64,000 nucleotides of DNA from Fimenecus sp045613685 (lineage in GTDB: Bacteria; Bacillota; Clostridia; Oscillospirales; Acutalibacteraceae), in assembly GCA_045613685.1 (NCBI GenBank), contig JAZLBL010000015.1:9520-73519 (forward strand). The letters run 5' to 3'. The notes under the pieces are model-generated. The model was not told where the DNA came from. It saw only the letters and a program-made list of their open reading frames with translations, and did not search any database. This document shows, in pieces, positions 48,037-57,064 of this stretch. Position numbers and translations under genes: made by a program. How positions within the stretch are numbered: the first letter of the stretch is position 1; each line of letters starts with the position of its first letter.

Positions 48037-50451
48037 TTATTTCTTGAATGCTGATTTTGTGTTCCAGATGTTAGCTGCATATTCGTTAATAGCACGGTCT
48101 GCTGCAAAACGTCCTGCACCTGAAATATTCATAAGTGACATCTTATTCCAGTTATCGCGGTCAAGGAAATCCTTGGCAATTCTCTGTTGAGTATTTCTAT
48201 AATCTTCAAAGTCTGCAAGAACCATATATGGGTCGTGGTGGATGATTGAAGATGTAACTTCATGGAACATCTTGCCACCAATACCATTTTGGTTAGCAAA
48301 ATCAAGAATTTTGCGGATTTCTGCATTGTTGTTGTAGAAATTCAATGGCATGTAGCCCTGTCTCTGTAACTGTTGAACTTCAGGTGTTTTCATACCGAAG
48401 ATATAGATGTTGTCTTCTCCAACTGCTTCATAGATTTCAACGTTTGCGCCGTCCATTGTACCAAGTGTTACTGCACCGTTAAGCATAAGTTTCATGTTGC
48501 CTGTACCTGATGCTTCTGTACTTGCAAGTGAAATCTGCTCTGAAATATCAGCCGCAGGCATAAGTTTTTCTGCAAGAGTAACATTATAATCTTCAACATA
48601 AACAACTTTAAGTCTTCCCTTAACATCAGGGTCGTTGTTGATTACATCAGCAAGTGCACAGATGAAAGAAATAATCTTCTTTGCTACAAAATATCCTGAC
48701 GCAGCTTTTGCACCGAAAATATATGTGTGAGGAATAAACTCACCATTTGGATTTTCTTTGATTGCAAGATATTGTGAAAGAATATTGAGCGCATTAAGAT
48801 GCTGACGCTTATATTCATGTAAACGCTTAACCTGAACATCAAAAATTGAATCTGGGTCAAGTTGAATTCCGTTATGTTTAAGAACATATTTTGCAAACTC
48901 TTCTTTGTTTGCACGTTTAATTTTGCCAAGTTCATCGAGAACTGCTTTATCGTCCTTATACTTTCTTAAATCAAGAAGCTTGTCAGCATCTTTAACAAAC
49001 CCGTCGCCAATTAAATCTGTAAGATAATTTGTAAGTTTTGGGTTAGCCTGACAGAGCCATCTTCTGTGAGCAATACCATTAGTAACATTTGTAAACTTGT
49101 TTGGTGTGAGCGCATAGAAATCTGAGAAAACAGTGTCTTTAAGAATATCGCTATGAAGAGCAGAAACGCCATTTACGCAGTGTGAACCTGCAACGCAAAG
49201 GTTTGCCATTCTTACAACACCATTTGACATAATTGCCATTCTTTCAACTGTGTCTGCGTTTTGTGTATTTTCCCAAACAAAAGAACGGAAACGATTATCG
49301 ATTTCTTTGGTGATTTGCCAGATACGAGGCATAAGACGTTTATAAAGGTCTTCTGGCCAACACTCGAGCGCTTCTTTCATAACAGTGTGGTTAGTATAAG
49401 CAACTGTATTTGTAACAATATTCCAAGCTTCGTCCCAGCCATAGCCACATTCGTCGAGCATAATTCTCATAAGCTCTGGAATTGCCATTGTTGGGTGAGT
49501 ATCGTTAACGTGGATAGCAACTTTATCTGCAAAGTTATCCATTGTGCCAAACTCACGAAGGTGTTTTTGAACGATATCCTGAATTGATGCTGACACAAGG
49601 AAATACTGCTGACGAAGACGAAGTGATTTGCCTTCTGGATGGTTGTCAGCTGGATAAAGAACTTTACTGATAACCTCTGCCATAGCGTTTCTTTCCATAG
49701 CTCTCATATAGTCACCCTGATTAAAGAGTGCCATATCAAGACCAGGTGCCTTTGCAGCCCAAAGACGAAGAACTGAAATACCTTTTCCGTCTTTACCTGC
49801 AACGTGCATATCATAAGGAATAGCCTGAATTACTGTTGGGTTTTCAATTTCAACATGGTGATAGTGATTTTCCCAAGTGTCACGAACTTCGCCCTCAAAG
49901 TTGATGTTGATTGCGCTTTCTTCGTGTGGTACAAGCCATACTTCCCCTCCAGGAAGCCAGAAATCAGGAAGCTCTGTCTGCCAACCATCAACAAGCTTCT
50001 GTTTGAAGATACCATATTCATAAAGAATCGAATAACCCTTTGAAACATAACCCTGAGTTGCAAGGCCATCGAGATAGCAAGCAGCAAGACGACCAAGACC
50101 GCCGTTGCCAAGACCTGCGTCAGGTTCACAATCATAGATTGAGTCCATCTTTACGCCATAGTCTTTCAAAACACTTTCAAAAACTTTTGTAAGGTTAAGA
50201 TTGTAAAGGTTGTTTTTAAGTGAACGACCCATAAGGAATTCCATACAGAGATAATAAACTCTCTTTGTTCCTTTTTTTGAGCCTTCTTTTGAAAATTCTG
50301 CTCTGCCCTGACTCATCATATCTCTGAGAATCAAAACAATGGCTTTATAGAACTGCTCGTTTGTAGCTTCTTCGGGTCTTACACCGATAAAATGAGAAAG
50401 TTTTGAGTCAACAAGCTCTTTTGCTTGTTTCTTTGTAAGGTTATAATTCAT
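48037..50451 (-). CDS. glgP: Glycogen/starch/alpha-glucan phosphorylase
   Basis: 804-residue GT35 enzyme that releases glucose-1-phosphate from glycogen or maltodextrin. It shows YYLCMEFLMGRSLKNNL, EPDAGLGNGGLGRLAAC, VHVNDTHPT-like HVNDTHPTMAIPE, VKRLHEYKRQHLN and the PLP-lysine motif EASGTGNMKLMLNG with Lys near residue 651. Length is typical. It is monocistronic, with its own promoter. With the GH13 enzyme at 60389 it implies intracellular alpha-glucan use. Confidence 0.97.
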   Translation of the reverse strand: MNYNLTKKQAKELVDSKLSHFIGVRPEEATNEQFYKAIVLILRDMMSQGRAEFSKEGSKKGTKRVYYLCMEFLMGRSLKNNLYNLNLTKVFESVLKDYGVKMDSIYDCEPDAGLGNGGLGRLAACYLDGLATQGYVSKGYSILYEYGIFKQKLVDGWQTELPDFWLPGGEVWLVPHEESAININFEGEVRDTWENHYHHVEIENPTVIQAIPYDMHVAGKDGKGISVLRLWAAKAPGLDMALFNQGDYMRAMERNAMAEVISKVLYPADNHPEGKSLRLRQQYFLVSASIQDIVQKHLREFGTMDNFADKVAIHVNDTHPTMAIPELMRIMLDECGYGWDEAWNIVTNTVAYTNHTVMKEALECWPEDLYKRLMPRIWQITKEIDNRFRSFVWENTQNADTVERMAIMSNGVVRMANLCVAGSHCVNGVSALHSDILKDTVFSDFYALTPNKFTNVTNGIAHRRWLCQANPKLTNYLTDLIGDGFVKDADKLLDLRKYKDDKAVLDELGKIKRANKEEFAKYVLKHNGIQLDPDSIFDVQVKRLHEYKRQHLNALNILSQYLAIKENPNGEFIPHTYIFGAKAASGYFVAKKIISFICALADVINNDPDVKGRLKVVYVEDYNVTLAEKLMPAADISEQISLASTEASGTGNMKLMLNGAVTLGTMDGANVEIYEAVGEDNIYIFGMKTPEVQQLQRQGYMPLNFYNNNAEIRKILDFANQNGIGGKMFHEVTSSIIHHDPYMVLADFEDYRNTQQRIAKDFLDRDNWNKMSLMNISGAGRFAADRAINEYAANIWNTKSAFKK

Positions 50452-50506
50452 ACAAATCCTCCAAAAACATTTATAAAAAACATAAAAATTTAAAGTCTGT
50501 TTGTTT

Positions 50507-50535
50507 ATTTTACACTAAATTTATGTATTTTTCAA
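50507..50535 (-). promoter_or_regulatory. Promoter of glgP
   Basis: TTGAAA (50530-50535), 17 nt, TAAAAT (50507-50512). The remaining space between glgP and the DUF4474 gene is very AT-rich and shows only the terminator at 50611. Confidence 0.65.
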
Positions 50536-50610
50536 CTGTAATAAGCAATTATTTTTGATTTTTATTAAACAATATTTAACAATTATCTATTTTATTTGTA
50601 AAAACATAAA

Positions 50611-50634
50611 AAAGCACCGTAAAAACGGTGCTTT
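50611..50634 (-). terminator. Terminator after the DUF4474 lipoprotein gene
   Basis: AAAGCACCGT, loop of four, ACGGTGCTTT followed on the minus strand by TTTTATG. A 10-bp perfect stem. Confidence 0.9.
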
Positions 50635-50645
50635 GATATACAAAA

Positions 50646-51581
50646 TTATGAATAGTTTTCGAAACCTGCTTTTTCCCAAACAACATAGAATGTGTCACCT
50701 TTTCTTGTGTAGCAGTCTGTTGTTTGTCCGTCAAGTTCTGTTACATATTTAAATTTGCGTCTGCCAGCGGCAGCGCCTGTTAAGCTTTCAAAGCTCTTTT
50801 CGATTGCATTTGCCATATCTGTGTCAAACGCCTTGAGTGTTGCAACAACAACAAACTTTCTCGAGTCGCCATATCCAAATTTAAAGCCAGTGAGCCACCA
50901 GTGAGCCTGTTCTTCACGATAGAAAAGTCTGTTTCCACCTCTATAATCTTTTGCACTCATATAGAAATCCATACTCATTTCAAGAAGATGTTCGTCTGAT
51001 GCACATTCATAGTATGTTGTTGAATTGTCATTAGGGTTTTTGGTGTAAACGCCAAGTTCTGCACCAACAAGAACGCCGTATTGACCTTTCCACCATTGAA
51101 GTCTCCATTTAAGACCATCATATTCAAAGTCAGCTTTGAGTGTTGTGTATCTCATATTAGCGTATGGTGCTGCTTGGTCATATTCTTCACCGAAGCCGAA
51201 ATGACGCTGCCATGGGTTCATTGTTGAATAATAAATCTGTTGTTCGGCATCATAAGCATAACCAGCAGCGTTGAGAGCAGCATTTAAATCTGCTTGTGAA
51301 AGAGTGCCTGTGCCTGTACCTGTTGATGGTTTTGTAGTAGTTGTTGTACTTGTTGATGGTTTCTTTGTGGTTGTTGGTTTTGTAGTAGTTGTTGTTGTAG
51401 TTGATGTAGTTGTATCATCCACATTTACATCGTTATCAACATCATTATTTGCAGGACCTTCAACCTTTGATGGTTTTGTAACACCTTGATCGTCAGGCTT
51501 TTTTTCACAACCTGCAAAGCAGGATGCAAGCATAATAACTGCCATAATTGCAGCGATTATTCTAATAATTGTTGATTTCAT
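50646..51581 (-). CDS. DUF4474 lipoprotein with Thr-rich linker
   Basis: 311 residues. The signal peptide ends in the lipobox CFAGC (about residues 20-24), followed by a Thr/Lys/Ser-rich linker (about 60-95) and a DUF4474 domain: YYSTMNPWQRHFGFGEEYDQAAPY, RLQWWKGQYGVLVGAELGVY and AHWWLTGFKFGY. DUF4474 proteins are common in gut Firmicutes and of unknown function. The ATG at 51581 has GGAGG upstream; the frame opens at 51599. Linker and lipobox place the domain outside the membrane. Confidence 0.85.
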   Translation of the reverse strand: MKSTIIRIIAAIMAVIMLASCFAGCEKKPDDQGVTKPSKVEGPANNDVDNDVNVDDTTTSTTTTTTTKPTTTKKPSTSTTTTTKPSTGTGTGTLSQADLNAALNAAGYAYDAEQQIYYSTMNPWQRHFGFGEEYDQAAPYANMRYTTLKADFEYDGLKWRLQWWKGQYGVLVGAELGVYTKNPNDNSTTYYECASDEHLLEMSMDFYMSAKDYRGGNRLFYREEQAHWWLTGFKFGYGDSRKFVVVATLKAFDTDMANAIEKSFESLTGAAAGRRKFKYVTELDGQTTDCYTRKGDTFYVVWEKAGFENYS

Positions 51582-51629
51582 ATTTTTACCTCCACACATA
51601 GAGCTTAATTTTATTGTTATACATTATAA

Positions 51630-51657
51630 TTATTACATAAAAGCTAGATAATGTCAA
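51630..51657 (-). promoter_or_regulatory. Promoter of the DUF4474 gene
   Basis: TTGACA (51652-51657), about 16 nt, TAATAA (51630-51635). The -35 is perfect; the exact -10 is uncertain within an AT-rich run. Confidence 0.6.
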
Positions 51658-51670
51658 TTAAAACCAAGAA

Positions 51671-51699
51671 AAAAGGCGAAGCTTTTTGCTTCGCCTTTT
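51671..51699 (-). terminator. Terminator after the FGGY kinase gene
   Basis: AAAAGGCGAAGC, a 5-nt loop, GCTTCGCCTTTT followed on the minus strand by TTC. A 12-bp perfect stem. Confidence 0.9.
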
Positions 51700-51703
51700 A
51701 ATT

Positions 51704-53317
51704 TTAGTTAAGTTTGTTGAGTTCTGCAAAATTATCTTTATTTGCTTTATAAAGTTTCTTGAACACTGCAAAGTTTTTGTCATAAATCGCCTTGTTCTCT
51801 ACATTAGGCACAAAGGTCTTTGCAGCAGGAATAAGTTTCTTTGCATCAGGAACTTTTTCAATGATACCAGCACCAATAGCGATGAGAACTGCTGCACCAA
51901 CCGCACCAACATTCTGTGGGCTTGCAACAGTTTCAACCACACGACCTGTGCAGTCTGCAAGAATTTGTGCTGTAACATCTGACAACGCACCGCCGCCAAC
52001 AAAACGAATTGTTTTTGATGTTTTAACTTTCTTTTCTTCAGTTTCAAGGAACCAACGAAGATGGAAGCAAACACCTTCAACAACAGCTCTAATCATTTCA
52101 GTTTTGCCTGTATCAAGTGAAATGTTGAAGAACATTCCACGAGCATTTGGGTCTTCAAATGGACAACGGTTACCGTGAAGCCAAGGTGTGAAAATTACAC
52201 CACCACTACCTGCTGGAATTGAATCGATAACTGCCATCATATAGTCATAAAGACCTGTATAAACAACTTCCATATCCGCTTTTTTGCGTTTTAAATTATG
52301 TTGTTTGCTCATATAAATATCGATTTCATCAAGAGCCAAATGGTCTTTAACCCATTCAACACATTTGCCCGCAGTTTCAAGCTCACCGAAGTAATTGTAA
52401 ATACCGTCAGCAGCACCAACAACTGCCGCCATCATAGTGCTTGCATCAACAACGCTCTTATCAGTAACTGTTGAAACCCAACCAGATGTACCTTGATAAA
52501 CGTGAGTATCGCCAAGTTCAGTAGCACCTGCACCAACGCCGATAAGTGTAGCATCACCGCCACCACCAAACACTGCAATACCAGGAACAAGACCTAATTC
52601 TTTTGCCTGTTGTTCGCGAAGCACACCGATTTTTTCAGTACAATCTGCAATTCTTGCCAAGTGTTTCATATCAACACCCAAAAGTTTGCAGATTGTAGGA
52701 CTCCAATCCTTCTTTTTAAGGTCATAAAGAAGTGCGCCGAAAGCAGAGTCTTTTGTCATTACAAACTCACCTGTCATACGGCAGATAAGATATTCTTTAA
52801 CATCAAGCCATTTATGTACTCTTGCGAAATTTTCAGGCTCATTAGCTTCTGTCCACTTATATTTCCATACAGGGTCCTTAACACTCAATGCTGCTGCGCC
52901 AGTAATTGCAAGTGATGGAAGAAGTTTGAAAACGTTGCCACCCGCAACCTGTGGACCATAAGCAATACCTTTTTTGATTTCTTCAGTAGCACGCTGGTCC
53001 ATATAGCTAAATGCACGACGAACTGCGTTGCCGTCTTTATCAACAAGAACAAGACCTTGCATCTGTGAGCAGAAAGAAATGCCGTAAATATTTTTAGGGT
53101 CAATCTTTGAATTTTTAATAACTTTTTTTGAAGTTGAGCACATTGCTTCCCACCATTCATCTGGGTCCTGCTCTGCGCCACCATTAGGCATAATATAAAG
53201 CTTATAACCTTCTGTTGCTGCTTCTAAAAGTTCGATTGTCTTGCCGATTTTGAAAAGACAAGTTTTAACGCCTGTTGTACCAATATCAAAGGCAAGCGCA
53301 TAAATTTCTTTTTCCAT
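51704..53317 (-). CDS. FGGY-family carbohydrate kinase (xylulokinase-like)
   Basis: 537-residue sugar kinase. It shows the phosphate-1 motif AFDIGTTGVKTCLF, an FGGY_N domain with EQDPDEWWEAM, GVGAGATELGDTHVYQGTSGW near the middle and the FGGY_C adenosine motif FVGGGALSDVTAQILADC. Members phosphorylate xylulose, ribulose, erythritol or related sugars; the specificity is not clear. It has its own promoter and terminator and is downstream of the GH36-GH4-PfkB-MATE operon on the same strand. Confidence 0.88.
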   Translation of the reverse strand: MEKEIYALAFDIGTTGVKTCLFKIGKTIELLEAATEGYKLYIMPNGGAEQDPDEWWEAMCSTSKKVIKNSKIDPKNIYGISFCSQMQGLVLVDKDGNAVRRAFSYMDQRATEEIKKGIAYGPQVAGGNVFKLLPSLAITGAAALSVKDPVWKYKWTEANEPENFARVHKWLDVKEYLICRMTGEFVMTKDSAFGALLYDLKKKDWSPTICKLLGVDMKHLARIADCTEKIGVLREQQAKELGLVPGIAVFGGGGDATLIGVGAGATELGDTHVYQGTSGWVSTVTDKSVVDASTMMAAVVGAADGIYNYFGELETAGKCVEWVKDHLALDEIDIYMSKQHNLKRKKADMEVVYTGLYDYMMAVIDSIPAGSGGVIFTPWLHGNRCPFEDPNARGMFFNISLDTGKTEMIRAVVEGVCFHLRWFLETEEKKVKTSKTIRFVGGGALSDVTAQILADCTGRVVETVASPQNVGAVGAAVLIAIGAGIIEKVPDAKKLIPAAKTFVPNVENKAIYDKNFAVFKKLYKANKDNFAELNKLN

Positions 53318-53365
53318 CTTCTTTTCCCCTTTTATAAGAATTGAAAATTCGTTTTAATATATTGC

Positions 53366-53394
53366 ATTTTATCATATTTAAGTAAAAATGTACA
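53366..53394 (-). promoter_or_regulatory. Promoter of the FGGY kinase gene
   Basis: TGTACA (53389-53394), 17 nt, TAAAAT (53366-53371), preceded by TATGA. A weak -35. Confidence 0.5.
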
Positions 53395-53401
53395 GAGTTT
53401 T

Positions 53402-54775
53402 TTATTCGGCTTTCATCTGTTTCATTTCTTTTCTAAACACAAAGAAAAATACGATTGATGCAGTAATAATTGAAATTGCGTCGGATACAGGTTCTGCAAG
53501 GAACACCGCAAAGACCTTATTTTCAAAGAAGTTCGGCAAAATATAGATAAGTGGTACAAGAAGAATCACTTTGCGAAGACATGCAATGAATAACGATGCT
53601 TTTGCTTTTCCCAATGCAATAAATGTCTGTTGAATTGCCATTTGTATTCCGAAGAATGTCATTGCGCAACCATAAAGACGAATTGTCCAAGTTGCTGTTT
53701 CAACCAATTCAGGATTATCGTTGAATATTCCAATAAAGAATTGTGGGAATAACTCAATAAGTGCGCCAAACACAAAAACATATGTGAAACAGATTATAAG
53801 AAAAACTTTAAACGCTTGTTTAACTCTGTCAGCATTTTTTGCACCATAGTTATAACTGATTATCGGTTGTGCGCCTTGACCGATGCCTTGTGCAGGCACC
53901 CAAGCCATCTGGAATACAGTTGTACAAATTGTCATAGCCCCAACTGCAATATCCCCACCATATTTTTGCAAAGATGAATTGAAAGAAATATTTATAACTG
54001 CTTCTGTAGCATTCATAATGAATGGTGAAATACCAAGCGCCAACACGGGCAAAAGCACCGCTTTTGATGGCACAATATTTTCTTTTCGGATTTTAAGTTT
54101 TGTCTTATCACCCAAGAGAAATCTCATAACCCAGATAGCCGAAATCGCTTGCGAAATAATAGTTGCGATAGCTGCGCCCTTAACGCCCATTTCAAACACA
54201 AAAATAAAAATAGGGTCAAGTACAATATTACAAATTGCACCTATGAGTACTGTTGCCATACTGATTTTTGTAAAGCCTTGAGTTGTTATAAACATATTAA
54301 GGCCAAGTGAGAGCATAACAAAAATTGAGCCCGAAACATAAATCTGCATATATGGAAGTGCATATATAATTGTTTCTTCACTTGCGCCAAACATCATTAA
54401 CAGTTTTTCACCAAAGATAAGAAAAATCGTTGTGAGAATTACTGCTAAAACCACAAGAAGCGAGAAACAGTTGCCGAGAATTTTCTCAGCTTTTTTAATG
54501 TCACCTTTGCCCATTTCGATTGCAGCACGTGGCGCTCCGCCTTGAGCAACAAGCATTGTGAATGCAGAAATCAGCACTATTATAGGGTTACAAAGCCCCA
54601 CGCCTGTAATTGCCATTGTGCCAACATCTTCCATGTGCCCAATATAAACTCGGTCAACAACATTATAAAGAAGATTTACGATTTGTGCGAGAATCGCTGG
54701 GATGCTCAACTTGACCAACAATTTCCACACAGAAGTTGTTGCCATTTGTTGAGAGATATCAAGATTTTTATTCAT
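53402..54775 (-). CDS. MATE-family efflux transporter in a sugar operon
   Basis: 457-residue, 12-helix MATE exporter: KLSIPAILAQIVNLLYNVVDRVYIGH, MLVAQGGAPRAAIEMGKG, and the second repeat ending in QPIISYNYGAKNADR. The ATG at 54775 has GGGTGA 6 nt upstream; the PfkB stop lies 5 nt away. Its place as the fourth gene after GH36, GH4 and a PfkB kinase is unusual for a multidrug-type exporter and suggests export of a product or toxic sugar phosphate derivative (inference only). Confidence 0.9.
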   Translation of the reverse strand: MNKNLDISQQMATTSVWKLLVKLSIPAILAQIVNLLYNVVDRVYIGHMEDVGTMAITGVGLCNPIIVLISAFTMLVAQGGAPRAAIEMGKGDIKKAEKILGNCFSLLVVLAVILTTIFLIFGEKLLMMFGASEETIIYALPYMQIYVSGSIFVMLSLGLNMFITTQGFTKISMATVLIGAICNIVLDPIFIFVFEMGVKGAAIATIISQAISAIWVMRFLLGDKTKLKIRKENIVPSKAVLLPVLALGISPFIMNATEAVINISFNSSLQKYGGDIAVGAMTICTTVFQMAWVPAQGIGQGAQPIISYNYGAKNADRVKQAFKVFLIICFTYVFVFGALIELFPQFFIGIFNDNPELVETATWTIRLYGCAMTFFGIQMAIQQTFIALGKAKASLFIACLRKVILLVPLIYILPNFFENKVFAVFLAEPVSDAISIITASIVFFFVFRKEMKQMKAE

Positions 54776-54779
54776 TTTT

Positions 54780-55685
54780 TCACCCAATCAAATACTTATA
54801 TTTTTCAAATTTCTCGTTAAATTCTTGATAATTAAAGCTTTCTGTCAGGCAACCAACGCCCGTCACACATTTACCACCGGTGATATTGCCTGCCAGAATA
54901 CATTCTTTAAAACTTAAATCGTTGTATAGCCCATAAATAAACCCTGCAAGAAATGCGTCGCCCGCACCTGTTGCATCAACACATTTAAATTCGTCAATAT
55001 TATCTATTTTGAAATATCCGTTATCATATCCTGCGCAACCATCTTTACCCAATTTTACGATTGGTTTTTCGAAATAATTGCGAAGAAAATCAAGTGCTTT
55101 TTGTGGGTCGCGAGTACCCGTCATTTTCTCGGTTTCGTCAATATTCAGTGTATAGTAGTCGGCAATTTCGATTAAATCTCTATGCTTTTCTATAGACATA
55201 TCGTCACTATATCCCGTATCGAGCACCAAAATTGTACCATCTTTTTTAAGTTGCTTATATACAGGAAGAATGCTTTCTTGCATAGCAACAACCTTTGCGC
55301 CTTTAAGGGAATTATAGATTTTTTCGAGCATTTCGTCCGAATATATTTCTGTGCCACCATAAGACACAAAAGTTCTGTCTGTGCTTGTAATAATAGCAGA
55401 CGTTACATTCAGCGGATAATTCTCACTCTCAAAAATCTCATATTTTGTTCCACTTTTATCTAACTCTTGCTTTGCAAACTGCGAAAACATATCGTCACCT
55501 AAAAACGTTCCGATTTTTGCAGGTACACCCAGACGAGAGCAGTTAATCATTGTTGCAGGAAGCCCACCACCAAGACAAACTTTGAAATCTTTACAATAGA
55601 TTTCTTCACCTTCGTTTGGGATTCGTGGCATTCCCGAATAGAGCAAATCCACATTCAGTTTTCCGAAAGCCGCTACAAAACTCAT
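54780..55685 (-). CDS. PfkB-family sugar kinase
   Basis: 301-residue ribokinase-fold kinase. It shows VCLGGGLPATMINCSRLG (sugar-binding GG), GTFLGDDMFSQ, LNIDETEKMTG and the anion-hole signature DATGAGDAFLAGF. Substrates in the family include fructose, ribose, tagatose-6-phosphate and 2-keto-3-deoxygluconate. Downstream of GH36 and GH4 genes a galactose- or glucose-derived sugar is likely. The ATG at 55685 overlaps the GH4 stop (ATGA), with AGGAG 7 nt upstream; the ATG at 55691 sits too close to it. Confidence 0.9.
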   Translation of the reverse strand: MSFVAAFGKLNVDLLYSGMPRIPNEGEEIYCKDFKVCLGGGLPATMINCSRLGVPAKIGTFLGDDMFSQFAKQELDKSGTKYEIFESENYPLNVTSAIITSTDRTFVSYGGTEIYSDEMLEKIYNSLKGAKVVAMQESILPVYKQLKKDGTILVLDTGYSDDMSIEKHRDLIEIADYYTLNIDETEKMTGTRDPQKALDFLRNYFEKPIVKLGKDGCAGYDNGYFKIDNIDEFKCVDATGAGDAFLAGFIYGLYNDLSFKECILAGNITGGKCVTGVGCLTESFNYQEFNEKFEKYKYLIG

Positions 55686-57049
55686 TTCCATTCTCCTGTA
55701 TAATCTTTGTTAAGTTCGATATATTTTTCCACAAGGTCTTTTGCGAGTGAATATGAACCCACAAGTGGATGTAAATAAAGACAATCAACCGCTGATTCTT
55801 TATCACAATTTATAATTGCTTTTGATGCAAGGCGTTCATATGCTTTAACTCTTGTGATAATCTCTTGATTTTCAAAAGGCACATCACCAATATGTGTTGG
55901 AGTCACTTTTCCGTCTTTAATCTCACAAGAGATTTCAACTGTATCGTCTTCCCCTAGAAAATCAATTGCTCGATTCTTATTTGGCACACAAGCAATTATT
56001 TTCTTGTCACTCTTTTGATTTTTAGCGTCAATTATTCCAAGGGCTACACCTGCATAGCCACCATCATCGGGTGCATATATATCAAAATGCCAAGTTGAAT
56101 TTCTCTTTTCACCTGTTTCACTTGCCATATATGAATTCTCACGAAGCCCATAGTAATAGTCAAAGATTTCAAGTGCTTTTTCAAAATCATTTTCAATATC
56201 AACCGCTGACAATTCTTCTGTCATTTTTTCGTTGATATCTGCAATCTGCTCACCACGAGTACGCTCTGCATTCAAAATATTCTCAACTGCTTTTTCGCGG
56301 TTGTAAAAATAATACATATACTCATTTGGCACATACTGCTTCTGCATTAAAAACTCTTTATCAAAATAGCGCAAATCTGTATTTTTATATGCTTCATCAT
56401 CACTTACGATTTTATTTGTTATGTCAACACCATCTGCCTTGATATATTTAAAGAACGACAAGTGATTAAGACCATAGCAAAGGGCATCAAGATGATTTTC
56501 AGAGTAACCATAAAGTTCTTCAAATCGTCTTAACATTCCGCTTGGAGCATCACAAATGCCATAAGTAAAATCATAACCCATATCACGAAGAGTTTGTGAC
56601 ACTACACCTGCCGGATTTGTAAAATTAAATACCATTGCGTCGGGTTTTGCATATTGTTTAACTAATTCACAATACTCTTTAAGCGCAGGAATGCTTCTCA
56701 TTGCAAAAGAAAATCCTGCTGCGCCCGTTGTTTCCTGACCTAAAATTCCCATTGAAAGAGCTATTCGCTCGTCACGACAACGCATTCTGTCGCCACCCGC
56801 ACGGATTGTTGTGATTACATAATCCGCATCTTTTATGGCTTCAACTGGGTCTGTTGTGAGAATAAAGTCCATAAATGGACAAAGACGGCGAGAAACTTCT
56901 CTCGCCATCTTACCATAAATATTCAACTTTTTCTCATTGTTATCCATAAAGACAAGTTCTGTAATACCCATCTCAAGAGCTCTGCCGGCAATGCTTTTTG
57001 CTAAAAACATTGAACGGACACCACCGCCACCGATAACTGCAAGTTTCAT
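55682..57049 (-). CDS. GH4 family NAD+/metal-dependent glycosidase
   Basis: 455-residue GH4 enzyme. The NAD-binding VIGGGGVRSMFLA is at the N-terminus. IRAGGDRMRCRDERIALSMG, VFNFTNPAGVVSQTL and YGICDAPSGML follow, with the metal-binding Cys. GH4 enzymes use redox-assisted elimination and act on 6-phospho-beta-glucosides, alpha-glucosides, galactosides or glucuronides. The NFTNPAG plus CDAP pattern is closest to the 6-phospho-beta-glucosidase side, but specificity is unproven. It lies 15 nt after the GH36 gene and overlaps the PfkB gene. Confidence 0.9.
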   Translation of the reverse strand: MKLAVIGGGGVRSMFLAKSIAGRALEMGITELVFMDNNEKKLNIYGKMAREVSRRLCPFMDFILTTDPVEAIKDADYVITTIRAGGDRMRCRDERIALSMGILGQETTGAAGFSFAMRSIPALKEYCELVKQYAKPDAMVFNFTNPAGVVSQTLRDMGYDFTYGICDAPSGMLRRFEELYGYSENHLDALCYGLNHLSFFKYIKADGVDITNKIVSDDEAYKNTDLRYFDKEFLMQKQYVPNEYMYYFYNREKAVENILNAERTRGEQIADINEKMTEELSAVDIENDFEKALEIFDYYYGLRENSYMASETGEKRNSTWHFDIYAPDDGGYAGVALGIIDAKNQKSDKKIIACVPNKNRAIDFLGEDDTVEISCEIKDGKVTPTHIGDVPFENQEIITRVKAYERLASKAIINCDKESAVDCLYLHPLVGSYSLAKDLVEKYIELNKDYTGEWK

Positions 57050-57064
57050 ATATTTTTCTCCTAA

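Noticed and set aside
51271..51489. Val-rich 72-residue plus-strand frame
   Set aside because: Antisense shadow of the Thr-rich linker (ACA/ACT codons) of the DUF4474 lipoprotein.
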